A DNA stretch of 5,957 nucleotides from Pseudomonadota bacterium (GTDB lineage: Bacteria > Pseudomonadota > Gammaproteobacteria > Burkholderiales > Methylophilaceae): contig JAEWTK010000258.1 of the NCBI GenBank assembly GCA_023459535.1, forward strand, positions 1-5,957, given 5' to 3'. Below, one piece after another: positions 1 through 5,957 of this stretch. Numbering within the stretch: the first letter of the stretch is position 1; each line of letters opens with the position of its first letter. Under the pieces are notes generated by a model, which did no database searches, was not told the origin of the DNA, and was given only the letters and a program-made list of their open reading frames with translations. The position numbers and the translations under genes were made by a program.

Positions 1-2950
1 GCTACCGACCATGGGTGGGCAAACCGCTTTGAACTGTGCGCTCGACCTGGCTAAACACGGCGTGCTGGATAAATACAAGGTCGAACTGATCGGCGCCAGC
101 AAGGAAGCCATCGACAAGGCGGAAGACCGCGAGAAATTCAAGCAGGCGATGACCAAGATCGGTCTCGGTTCTGCACGTTCTGCTGTCGCACACAGCATGG
201 AAGAAGCGCTGCAAGTGCAGGCGACCATCGGATATCCGGCCATTATCCGACCCTCATTCACCATGGGCGGTAGCGGTGGCGGCATCGCCTACAACCGTGA
301 AGAGTTCCTCGCTATCTGCGAGCGCGGCCTGGAAGCGTCTCCTACCAGTGAGTTGCTGATCGAAGAGTCGTTGCTCGGCTGGAAAGAATATGAGATGGAG
401 GTGGTGCGCGACAGTCAGGATAACTGCATCATCATCTGTTCTATCGAGAACCTCGACCCGATGGGCGTTCATACCGGTGACTCCATCACCGTGGCTCCGG
501 CGCAGACGCTGCCCGACAAGGAATACCAGATTATGCGCAATGCCTCGCTGGCAGTATTGCGTGAGATCGGCGTGGATACCGGCGGCTCCAATGTGCAGTT
601 CGCCATCAATCCGGACGATGGCCGCATGATCGTCATCGAGATGAACCCGCGCGTATCGCGCTCCTCAGCGCTGGCGTCGAAGGCGACCGGTTTCCCGATT
701 GCCAAGATCGCTGCCAAACTGGCAGTAGGCTATACGTTGAACGAACTGCGTAATGAGATCACCGGCGGCGCAACCCCAGCCTCTTTCGAGCCTTCCATCG
801 ATTACGTCGTCACCAAGATTCCGCGTTTCGCCTTCGAGAAATTCCCGCAGGCGGATTCCAGACTGACGACCCAGATGAAATCCGTGGGTGAAGTCATGGC
901 CATCGGCCGTACTTTCAAGGAATCCTTCCAGAAAGCTTTGCGCGGCCTTGAAGTGGGCGTGGACGGGCTGGATGAAGTCAGTACCGATCTTGACCGCATC
1001 CAGAAGGAACTCGGTGAGCCGGGACCTGAGCGTATCTGGTATGTGGGCGATGCCTTCCGTCAGGGTCTGACTGTCGACGAGGTGTTTGACCTGACCAAGA
1101 TCGATCGCTGGTTCCTGGTGCAGATTGAAGACATCATCAAGCGCGAGCAGGCGCTGATTGGCCGCAACCTGGCCGACCTCGATCGCGATATGCTGTTGCA
1201 ACTCAAGCGCCGCGGCTTTTCCGACCGCCGTCTGGCCAGGCTGTTGAATACCGACCAGCATGCGGTACGCGCCTATCGTCAGGCATTGAACGTGCGCCCG
1301 GTCTACAAGCGGGTGGATACCTGTGCCGCTGAATTTGCGACCAACACCGCTTACATGTACTCGACCTATGAAGAAGAGTGCGAAGCGCAGCCGACCAATC
1401 GCAAGAAGGTCATGGTGCTGGGCGGTGGCCCTAACCGCATCGGTCAGGGTATCGAATTCGATTACTGCTGCGTGCATGCTGCCTTTGCTATGCGTGAAGA
1501 TGGTTACGAGACCATCATGGTCAACTGTAATCCGGAGACCGTTTCTACTGATTACGATACCTCCGATCGCCTGTATTTCGAGCCGGTGACGCTGGAAGAT
1601 GTGCTGGAAATCGTCGCCATCGAAAAACCGGTTGGCGTCATTGTGCAGTACGGCGGCCAGACTCCCTTGAAGCTGGCGCGCGATCTGGAGAAAGCCGGCG
1701 TGCCGATTATCGGTACAACACCGGATGCCATCGACCGTGCCGAGGACCGCGAACGCTTCCAGCAGATGCTGCAAGAACTGGGGCTGAAACAGCCGCCTAA
1801 CCGCACTGCGCGTACACCGGAAGAAGCCCTGCGTCTGGCGCAGGAAATCGGCTATCCGCTGGTCGTGCGTCCATCCTATGTGCTGGGTGGCCGCGCGATG
1901 GAAATCGTGCAGGAACAGGCGCAGCTCGAACGCTATATGCGTGAGGCGGTGAAGGTTTCCAATGAATCGCCGGTGCTGCTGGACCGCTTCCTCAATGATG
2001 CCAAGGAAGTCGATGTCGACGCCTTGTGTGACGGCGAAGAGGTGATTATCGGCGGCATCATGGAACACGTTGAACAGGCAGGTGTGCACTCCGGCGACTC
2101 TGCCTGCTCATTACCGCCTTACAGCTTGTCCGAAGCGCTGCAGAATGAATTGCGAGACCAGACCGTGAAAATGGCCAAGGCGCTGGGTGTGGTTGGCCTG
2201 ATGAATGTGCAGTTTGCGATCCAGGGTGACACGGTCTATGTGCTGGAGGTCAATCCGCGCGCTTCACGTACGGTACCGTTTGTTTCCAAGGCCTGCGGCC
2301 TGCAGCTGGCGAAAGTCGCTGCACGTTGCATGATAGGCACCAAGCTCAAGGATCAGGGCGTCCGCAAGGAAATCGTGCCGCCGTATTATTCGGTCAAGGA
2401 AGCCGTATTCCCCTTCATCAAGTTCCCGGGGGTCGATACCATCCTTGGACCCGAGATGAAGTCTACCGGTGAAGTGATGGGCGTTGGCCGCACCTTTGCC
2501 GAAGCTTTCGTCAAGTCGCAACTGGGCTCCGGCGACAAGTTGCCAAACGGTGGCAAGGCCTTTGTCAGCGTGCGCCGTGAAGATCGCGAGCGCGTGGTGG
2601 AGATTGCCCAAGCCCTCGCCGATCTTGGCTTCCAGCTGGTGGCAACCAAGGGTTCGGCTTCTGCGCTGGCCGCTGCCGGCCTTGAAGTGACACCGGTGAA
2701 CAAGGTGGCTGAAGGTCGCCCGCATATTGTCGACATGATCAAGAACGGCGACATCAGTTTTATTGTCAATGTCACCGAAGACAAGCGTGCAGTAGCGGAC
2801 TCCTATGAGATCCGTCGTAGTGCGTTGCAGCATAAAGTGACTTATTACACTACACTGGCGGGCGCCAAGGCTGCATGCATCGGCATGGCGCACATGCAGG
2901 AACTGGAAGTAGAGTCCCTGCAGAACTTGCATCAGCAACTCGCTAAGTAA
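1..2950 (+). CDS. carB: Carbamoyl-phosphate synthase large subunit, 5'-truncated by window edge
   Basis: The large subunit makes carbamoyl phosphate from bicarbonate, two ATP and ammonia channelled from the glutaminase subunit CarA; the product feeds pyrimidine and arginine synthesis in the cytoplasm. The reading frame is already open at base 2 (L-P-T before the methionine at 11), and E. coli CarB has the same [11 protein letters not shown] stretch near residue 87, so about 86 N-terminal residues are missing and the ATG at 11 is not the start. The 982 residues present imply a normal total of about 1070. Two ATP-grasp halves are visible: [12 protein letters not shown] (248-283) with EMNPR (from 638), and [11 protein letters not shown] (1868-1900) with EVNPR (from 2246). 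The second half opens with [17 protein letters not shown] just after base 1404. The C-terminal allosteric domain (about 2549-2947) keeps VNKV and GRPHI, as in the UMP/IMP-binding domain of E. coli. It ends in tandem stops TAA TAA, followed by a hairpin terminator. carA is expected upstream. Confidence 0.98.
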   Translation, partial: LPTMGGQTALNCALDLAKHGVLDKYKVELIGASKEAIDKAEDREKFKQAMTKIGLGSARSAVAHSMEEALQVQATIGYPAIIRPSFTMGGSGGGIAYNREEFLAICERGLEASPTSELLIEESLLGWKEYEMEVVRDSQDNCIIICSIENLDPMGVHTGDSITVAPAQTLPDKEYQIMRNASLAVLREIGVDTGGSNVQFAINPDDGRMIVIEMNPRVSRSSALASKATGFPIAKIAAKLAVGYTLNELRNEITGGATPASFEPSIDYVVTKIPRFAFEKFPQADSRLTTQMKSVGEVMAIGRTFKESFQKALRGLEVGVDGLDEVSTDLDRIQKELGEPGPERIWYVGDAFRQGLTVDEVFDLTKIDRWFLVQIEDIIKREQALIGRNLADLDRDMLLQLKRRGFSDRRLARLLNTDQHAVRAYRQALNVRPVYKRVDTCAAEFATNTAYMYSTYEEECEAQPTNRKKVMVLGGGPNRIGQGIEFDYCCVHAAFAMREDGYETIMVNCNPETVSTDYDTSDRLYFEPVTLEDVLEIVAIEKPVGVIVQYGGQTPLKLARDLEKAGVPIIGTTPDAIDRAEDRERFQQMLQELGLKQPPNRTARTPEEALRLAQEIGYPLVVRPSYVLGGRAMEIVQEQAQLERYMREAVKVSNESPVLLDRFLNDAKEVDVDALCDGEEVIIGGIMEHVEQAGVHSGDSACSLPPYSLSEALQNELRDQTVKMAKALGVVGLMNVQFAIQGDTVYVLEVNPRASRTVPFVSKACGLQLAKVAARCMIGTKLKDQGVRKEIVPPYYSVKEAVFPFIKFPGVDTILGPEMKSTGEVMGVGRTFAEAFVKSQLGSGDKLPNGGKAFVSVRREDRERVVEIAQALADLGFQLVATKGSASALAAAGLEVTPVNKVAEGRPHIVDMIKNGDISFIVNVTEDKRAVADSYEIRRSALQHKVTYYTTLAGAKAACIGMAHMQELEVESLQNLHQQLAK

Positions 2951-2970
2951 TAAGATAGACCCTAAATCCG

Positions 2971-3005
2971 AACCACGCCTGGTTGCCAGGTGTGGTTTTT
3001 GTTTT
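2971..3005 (+). terminator. Rho-independent terminator after carB / in front of greA
   Basis: A 12-bp stem (2971-2982 pairing with 2986-2997) closes a 3-nt TTG loop. All pairs are Watson-Crick except one G-T wobble (2977 with 2991). The stem is followed by TTT, one G, then TTTT (2998-3005). It lies 20 bp after the carB stop and ends 28 bp before the greA ATG. The T-run is only on the + strand side, so it is oriented for carB transcripts. It could also act as an attenuator in a greA leader if a promoter lies further upstream, near the end of carB. Confidence 0.88.
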
Positions 3006-3032
3006 ATGTAAGAAGACAGAGGCTAACAAGAG

Positions 3033-3509
3033 ATGAATCAGATTCCAATCACAATCAGAGGCGCTGAGCTTCTGAAAGAAGAATTACAGCGTTTGCGCAG
3101 TGTTGATCGCCCGCAAGTCATTCAGGCGATTGCTGAAGCGCGTGCGCAAGGTGACCTCTCGGAAAACGCCGAGTATGAATCTGCAAAAGAACGTCAGAGT
3201 TTCATTGAAGGGCGGATCGCCGAGATCGAAGCCAAATTGTCTAATGCGCAGATCATCGACCCGCTGACCTTGAATGCGGAAGGCCGTTGTGTATTCGGCG
3301 CCACGGTGGAAGTCGAGGACCTGGATAACGGCGGCACCAGCACCTACCAGATCGTTGGTGATGATGAAGCCGACATCAAGTCCGGCAAGATTTCTGTTGG
3401 CTCCCCGATTGCACGTGCATTGATCGGCAAGACTGCCGGTGAAGTCGCCGAGGTCATGGCGCCCAGCGGCCTGCGTTCCTATGAAATCCTGGATGTGCAG
3501 TACATTTGA
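3033..3509 (+). CDS. greA: Transcription elongation factor GreA
   Basis: GreA enters the secondary channel of RNA polymerase and stimulates cleavage of the 3' end of backtracked transcripts, rescuing stalled elongation complexes. The protein is 158 residues, the same length as E. coli GreA, and can be followed along its whole length. The N-terminal antiparallel coiled coil (about residues 12-75) carries the tip motif GDLSENAEY with the two acidic residues D41 and E44 needed for cleavage. The C-terminal FKBP-like domain (about 80-158) includes FGATVEV, the VGDDEAD segment and [10 protein letters not shown]. The ATG at 3033 is preceded by AGAGG (3018-3022) at 10-nt spacing, and the start [12 protein letters not shown] aligns with homologues. 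It follows the carB terminator, so it probably has its own promoter or depends on read-through. Its stop TGA overlaps the ATG of the next gene by one base, suggesting translational coupling. Confidence 0.98.
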   Translation: MNQIPITIRGAELLKEELQRLRSVDRPQVIQAIAEARAQGDLSENAEYESAKERQSFIEGRIAEIEAKLSNAQIIDPLTLNAEGRCVFGATVEVEDLDNGGTSTYQIVGDDEADIKSGKISVGSPIARALIGKTAGEVAEVMAPSGLRSYEILDVQYI

Positions 3510-3958
3510 TGCATGCATGGTCTGACAAGCTGGCGCTGATCGTCTTAACTGCCTGGGTTGGTGCCTTGTGGACGGTAGGTTATCTGGTGGCGCCCACGCT
3601 GTTCAACACGCTGGAGAATCGCCAGCTGGCGGGCGTGCTGGCCGGCAAGATGTTTACCTTGGTGGCTTATGTGGGAATCGGTGCGGCTTTTTATCTGATG
3701 ATCCATCGCCTGGTCAGGTATGGCACCGGCGCCTTGCGTCAGGGTTTTTTCTGGATCGTGCTGGTGATGTTGTTACTGGTGCTGGCCGGGCATTTCGGCA
3801 TCCAGCCCTTGCTGGCCAGCCTCAAGGCGCAGGCCATGCCGGCGGATGTCATGCAGAGTATTTTCGCCGACCGGTTCAGGACCTGGCACGGTGTTTCCAG
3901 CATCGCCTATCTGGTAGAAAGCGTGCTGGGCTTGATGCTGGTGCTCAAGGCAAGGTGA
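3509..3958 (+). CDS. DUF4149 family inner-membrane protein of unknown function
   Basis: A 149-residue hydrophobic protein, probably an inner-membrane protein with four helices at roughly residues 7-27, 41-64, 79-99 and 128-146. The pattern, including G-x-L-x-x-G-Y-L-x-x-P-x-L-F after helix 1 and a W-H-G-x-S-S motif before helix 4, fits the DUF4149 (TMEM205-like) family, which has no established biochemical role. I recognised it by resemblance, not by a search. The start chosen is ATG at 3509, overlapping the greA stop as TGATG; a TTG at 3506 would add one residue. No good Shine-Dalgarno is visible (only a GGA about 15 nt upstream), so translation probably depends on ribosomes finishing greA. 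The 3' end overlaps the convergent yhbY gene by 14 bp. The link with greA suggests co-expression but does not reveal a function. Confidence 0.85.
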   Translation: MHAWSDKLALIVLTAWVGALWTVGYLVAPTLFNTLENRQLAGVLAGKMFTLVAYVGIGAAFYLMIHRLVRYGTGALRQGFFWIVLVMLLLVLAGHFGIQPLLASLKAQAMPADVMQSIFADRFRTWHGVSSIAYLVESVLGLMLVLKAR

Positions 3959-4229
3959 TTCTGGATTTCTCCGAAGGACGATAGATGACCAGTTGCTTGC
4001 CGATGTGATGCACGGCAATGGCACCGGATTTTTCGCATATCTCTTCCAGCATCTTGATACGCAGGTTGCGATCATCGCCGGAAACCTTGATCTTGATCAG
4101 TTCATGCGCATTCAGCGCAAGTTCGATCTCTTTCAGCACTTGTTCGGTCAGGCCGTTGTTGCCGATGCTGACGACAGGGTTGAGATGATGACCAAGGCCA
4201 CGCAGATAAGTGATTTGTTTGGAGTTCAA
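3945..4229 (-). CDS. yhbY: YhbY family (CRM domain) RNA-binding protein, ribosome-assembly factor
   Basis: A small protein of 94 residues (E. coli YhbY is 97) that consists of one CRM domain. In E. coli, YhbY associates with pre-50S particles, and the fold is related to plant chloroplast splicing factors. Visible landmarks are LRGLGHHLNPVVSIG near the N-terminus, the GNNG form of the GxxG RNA-binding loop (residues 23-26), GLTEQVLKEIELAL, the HELIKIKV strand, and IGKQLVIYRPSE near the C-terminus. The start is TTG at 4229: an in-frame stop lies only seven codons upstream, with no ATG, GTG or other TTG between, and a GAGA-type ribosome binding site sits about 8 nt before it. It is the only gene on the - strand, divergent from rlmE and convergent with the DUF4149 gene. 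Pairing with rlmE, another 50S factor, suits a ribosome-maturation role. Confidence 0.95.
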   Translation of the reverse strand: MNSKQITYLRGLGHHLNPVVSIGNNGLTEQVLKEIELALNAHELIKIKVSGDDRNLRIKMLEEICEKSGAIAVHHIGKQLVIYRPSEKSRITLP

Positions 4230-4261
4230 GGCTTGTATCTCGTTGATTCAAAAAGGCCCGC

Positions 4262-4270
4262 ATTTTACCA
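4262..4270 (-). promoter_or_regulatory. Candidate extended -10 promoter for yhbY
   Basis: Read on the - strand, this is TGG followed by TAAAAT: five of six matches to the TATAAT box plus the TGn extension. No convincing -35 lies 16-18 bp upstream, which is tolerable for an extended -10 promoter. Transcription would begin near 4255, giving a leader of about 25 nt before the TTG start. The element is inferred by eye from the consensus. Confidence 0.45.
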
Positions 4271-4301
4271 CATGCCCACTCGCTCATGAAAAGTTCTGGT
4301 T

Positions 4302-4931
4302 ATGAAGAGATCCAAAACCAGTAAAGGCTGGATGCAGGAACATGTTAACGATGAGTACGTCAAACGTGCCCAGCGTGATGGCTATCGTGCCCGTGCAGCC
4401 TACAAGCTGATCGAGATCGATGACAGGGATCATCTGATCAAGCCCGGCATGACCATCGTCGATCTGGGCTCGGCGCCCGGCAGTTGGTCGCAGGTGGCGG
4501 TGCAAAGACTCAGGGGCCAGGGCAAGGTGATCGCGTTGGATCTGCTGGAGATGCAGCCGGTTGCTGGCGTGCAGTTCATTCAGGGGGATTTTCGCGAGCA
4601 GGTAGTGCTCGACCAGCTGGAAGCGGCGTTAAATGGTATGCCGGTAGACCTTGTAATTGCCGACATGGCCCCCAATATAAGTGGCATCAGTGACGTCGAT
4701 CAGGCGAATGCCATGTACCTGACCGAGCTGGCGCTGGATTTCAGTTACAAATGGTTGAAACCCGGTGGCCAGTTTCTGGTCAAAGTGTTCAATGGTAGCG
4801 GCTTCGAGGAGATCGTCCGCAATATGCGGCAGGGTTTCGACAAGGTCGCCACCAGAAAACCGAAGGCATCGAGAGATCGTAGCAGCGAAGTCTATCTGTT
4901 GGGGTCCGGAAGGCGTAAAAACCTTTCGTGA
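4302..4931 (+). CDS. rlmE: 23S rRNA (uridine-2552 2'-O)-methyltransferase RlmE (FtsJ/RrmJ)
   Basis: RlmE uses S-adenosylmethionine to methylate the 2'-OH of U2552 in the A-loop of 23S rRNA, a late step in 50S maturation. The protein is 209 residues, the same length as in E. coli. The SAM-binding motif I is DLGSAPGSW (54-62), followed by the acidic ALDLLEM strand (78-84). The catalytic K-D-K-E tetrad is complete: K35, D121 (in ADMAPNISG), K161 (in FLVKVF) and E196 (in SSEVYLLG), each three positions before the E. coli residues. The N-terminus SKGWMQEH and YRARAAYKL are also typical. The start is ATG at 4302. The ribosome binding site is weak (only AAAAG-like sequence about 8-12 nt upstream), and no alternative in-frame start exists upstream: the ATG at 4272 hits a stop after five codons. 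It is followed by ftsH after 92 bp, a conserved pairing; in E. coli both belong to the heat-shock regulon. Confidence 0.97.
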   Translation: MKRSKTSKGWMQEHVNDEYVKRAQRDGYRARAAYKLIEIDDRDHLIKPGMTIVDLGSAPGSWSQVAVQRLRGQGKVIALDLLEMQPVAGVQFIQGDFREQVVLDQLEAALNGMPVDLVIADMAPNISGISDVDQANAMYLTELALDFSYKWLKPGGQFLVKVFNGSGFEEIVRNMRQGFDKVATRKPKASRDRSSEVYLLGSGRRKNLS

Positions 4932-5023
4932 CTGCGCCTCTGTATGCATGTAACGCAAGATTTTCCGCAGGAATAGGTTTAGAATTCAAGCAGTAAACTC
5001 CCAATAAATTAAGGAACGGGATT
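4932..5023 (+). other. rlmE-ftsH intergenic region, possible weak ftsH promoter
   Basis: This 92-bp spacer shows no convincing terminator hairpin, so ftsH can be read from rlmE. The only promoter-like element is TAGAAT at 4980-4985, five of six matches to the -10 consensus, with no recognisable -35 at 15-19 bp upstream and no TGn extension. A transcript starting there would have a leader of about 30 nt that includes the ftsH ribosome binding site. Confidence 0.3.
5010..5015 (+). promoter_or_regulatory. Ribosome binding site that fixes the ftsH TTG start
   Basis: TAAGGA matches the first six bases of the TAAGGAGG consensus and lies 8 nt before the TTG at 5024. An in-frame TAA at 4994 bounds the frame upstream. 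No ATG or GTG lies between that stop and the first membrane helix, and the first downstream Met codon (residue 19) is inside the helix. The TTG is therefore the most likely start. Confidence 0.8.
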
Positions 5024-5957
5024 TTGAACAATATCGTCAAGAACATTGCCATCTGGCTGATCGTCGCACTGGTGCTGATGACTGTATTCAATCAGTTCGG
5101 CGCCAAGACTGCGTCCGAAGGACAGGTGGTTTATTCGCAATTCATTGATCAGGTCAAACAGGGTCACATTGCCAAAGTTACGATCGATGGCCGTGTACTG
5201 CGCGGGGAGACCAACGATGGTCGCAAGTTCAATACCTATGCGCCCTCCGATCCCTGGCTGGTCTCCGACCTGTTGAAACACAATGTGGTTGTTGAAGCCA
5301 AGCCGGATGAAGAGCAGTCCCTGCTCATGAGTATTTTCGTTTCCTGGTTCCCCATGCTGTTGCTGATTGGCGTCTGGATTTTCTTCATGCGCCAGATGCA
5401 GGGCGGCGGTAAGGGCGGTGCCTTTTCCTTTGGCAAGAGCCGAGCACGTCAACTGGATGAGAGCGCCAATCAGATCACATTCGCTGATGTCGCCGGTTGC
5501 GATGAATCCAAGGAGCAGGTATCGGAACTGGTTGAATTTCTGCGCGACCCCGGCAAGTTCCAGAAGCTGGGTGCCCGCATTCCGCGTGGCGTGCTGATGG
5601 TCGGGCCGCCGGGTACCGGCAAGACCTTGCTGGCGAAAGCCATTGCCGGTGAGGCCAAGGTGCCGTTCTTCACCATTTCCGGCTCGGACTTCGTTGAAAT
5701 GTTCGTTGGTGTTGGTGCTGCCCGCGTCCGTGACATGTTCGAGCAGGCGAAGAAGAGTGCGCCCTGCATCATCTTTATCGATGAAATCGATGCGGTCGGC
5801 CGTCATCGCGGCGCCGGCATGGGCGGCGGTCACGATGAACGCGAGCAGACCCTGAACCAGCTGCTGGTCGAAATGGACGGATTCGGACCCAATGAGGGCG
5901 TCATCATCATGGCTGCCACCAACCGTCCGGACATCCTGGATCCCGCCTTGCTGCGCC
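5024..5957 (+). CDS. ftsH: ATP-dependent zinc metalloprotease FtsH, 3'-truncated by window edge
   Basis: FtsH is a membrane-anchored hexameric AAA+ protease of the inner membrane that degrades misplaced membrane proteins and short-lived regulators such as sigma-32 and LpxC in E. coli. The 311 codons present run from LNNIVKN (TTG start, read as Met) to LDPALLR. Visible in order: first transmembrane helix (about 8-23), periplasmic segment (about 26-98), second helix (about 103-121), glycine-rich linker (127-134), and the AAA+ domain from FADVAG. It has Walker A GPPGTGKT (194-201), the pore loop F227-V-G (in MFVGVGA), Walker B IIFIDEID (249-256, catalytic E254), [16 protein letters not shown], and the start of the second region of homology ([14 protein letters not shown]). 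The arginine fingers, HExxH zinc site and C-terminal protease domain lie beyond the window, so protease activity cannot be confirmed here. No frameshift or stop is seen. It sits 92 bp after rlmE, and folP and glmM would be expected downstream by analogy. Confidence 0.97.
   Translation, partial: MNNIVKNIAIWLIVALVLMTVFNQFGAKTASEGQVVYSQFIDQVKQGHIAKVTIDGRVLRGETNDGRKFNTYAPSDPWLVSDLLKHNVVVEAKPDEEQSLLMSIFVSWFPMLLLIGVWIFFMRQMQGGGKGGAFSFGKSRARQLDESANQITFADVAGCDESKEQVSELVEFLRDPGKFQKLGARIPRGVLMVGPPGTGKTLLAKAIAGEAKVPFFTISGSDFVEMFVGVGAARVRDMFEQAKKSAPCIIFIDEIDAVGRHRGAGMGGGHDEREQTLNQLLVEMDGFGPNEGVIIMAATNRPDILDPALLR

Noticed and set aside
665..2089. A 474-codon open frame on the - strand within carB
   Set aside because: It lies entirely antisense to well-conserved carB, has a His/Gln/Arg-rich low-similarity translation typical of shadow frames in GC-rich genes, and has no recognisable domain.
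2264..2938. A 224-codon open frame on the - strand opposite the end of carB
   Set aside because: The opposite strand encodes the conserved CarB second ATP-grasp and allosteric domains; nothing in the antisense translation resembles a protein family.
3568..3984. A 138-codon + strand frame overlapping the DUF4149 gene
   Set aside because: The DUF4149 frame gives a coherent four-helix membrane protein coupled to greA; the alternative frame is Gly/Ala/Arg-rich with no organised features.
3993..4289. A 98-codon open frame on the + strand opposite yhbY
   Set aside because: YhbY on the - strand is a clear family member over its whole length, so the + frame is its shadow.
4272..4289. A five-codon open frame (ATG to TGA) just upstream of rlmE, possible leader peptide
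   Set aside because: It has no ribosome binding site, no regulatory codon run and no paired hairpins; it is likely chance.
4932..4970. Possible hairpin after rlmE pairing CTGCG (4932-4936) with CGCAG (4966-4970)
   Set aside because: The stem is only 5 bp with a 29-nt loop and no T-run, too weak to call a terminator.
5009..5833. A 274-codon open frame on the - strand opposite ftsH
   Set aside because: It is antisense to highly conserved FtsH coding sequence, its translation is rich in Gln/His/Asn without any known motif, and it is best explained as a shadow.

Overview
The window holds a conserved bacterial housekeeping block. Protein sequences and gene order point to a proteobacterium, most likely a betaproteobacterium (perhaps Nitrosomonadales-like, low confidence): CarB, GreA, RlmE and FtsH read like close relatives of the E. 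coli proteins, and a DUF4149 membrane protein sits behind greA. By eye the coding DNA is moderately GC-rich, and the six genes show no obvious difference in codon use. I see no mobile element, CRISPR array, tRNA, rRNA or long repeat.

Layout, left to right: (1) bases 1-2950, carB on +, lacking about its first 86 codons because the window begins inside it; (2) 2951-3032, an intergenic gap with a clear intrinsic-terminator hairpin (2971-3005); (3) 3033-3509, greA on +; (4) 3509-3958, a four-helix DUF4149 membrane protein whose ATG overlaps the greA stop by one base; (5) 3945-4229, yhbY on -, overlapping the 3' end of the DUF4149 gene tail to tail by 14 bp; (6) 4230-4301, a 72-bp divergent gap with a plausible extended -10 promoter for yhbY; (7) 4302-4931, rlmE on +; (8) 4932-5023, a 92-bp gap with a good ribosome binding site at its end; (9) 5024-5957, ftsH on +, starting at TTG and cut by the window edge in the AAA second region of homology.

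The functional themes are pyrimidine/arginine precursor supply (carB), transcript-elongation rescue (greA), large-subunit ribosome maturation (yhbY, rlmE) and membrane protein quality control (ftsH). From general knowledge, greA, inverted yhbY, rlmE and ftsH lie together in this arrangement in E. coli, and carAB lies just upstream of the block in pseudomonads, so the order is ancestral rather than novel. The parts worth a second look are regulatory: the hairpin 28 bp before greA, the tail-to-tail overlap with no terminator inside an otherwise co-directional run, the two TTG starts, and the DUF4149 gene coupled to greA. I found no evidence of an undescribed biological system.
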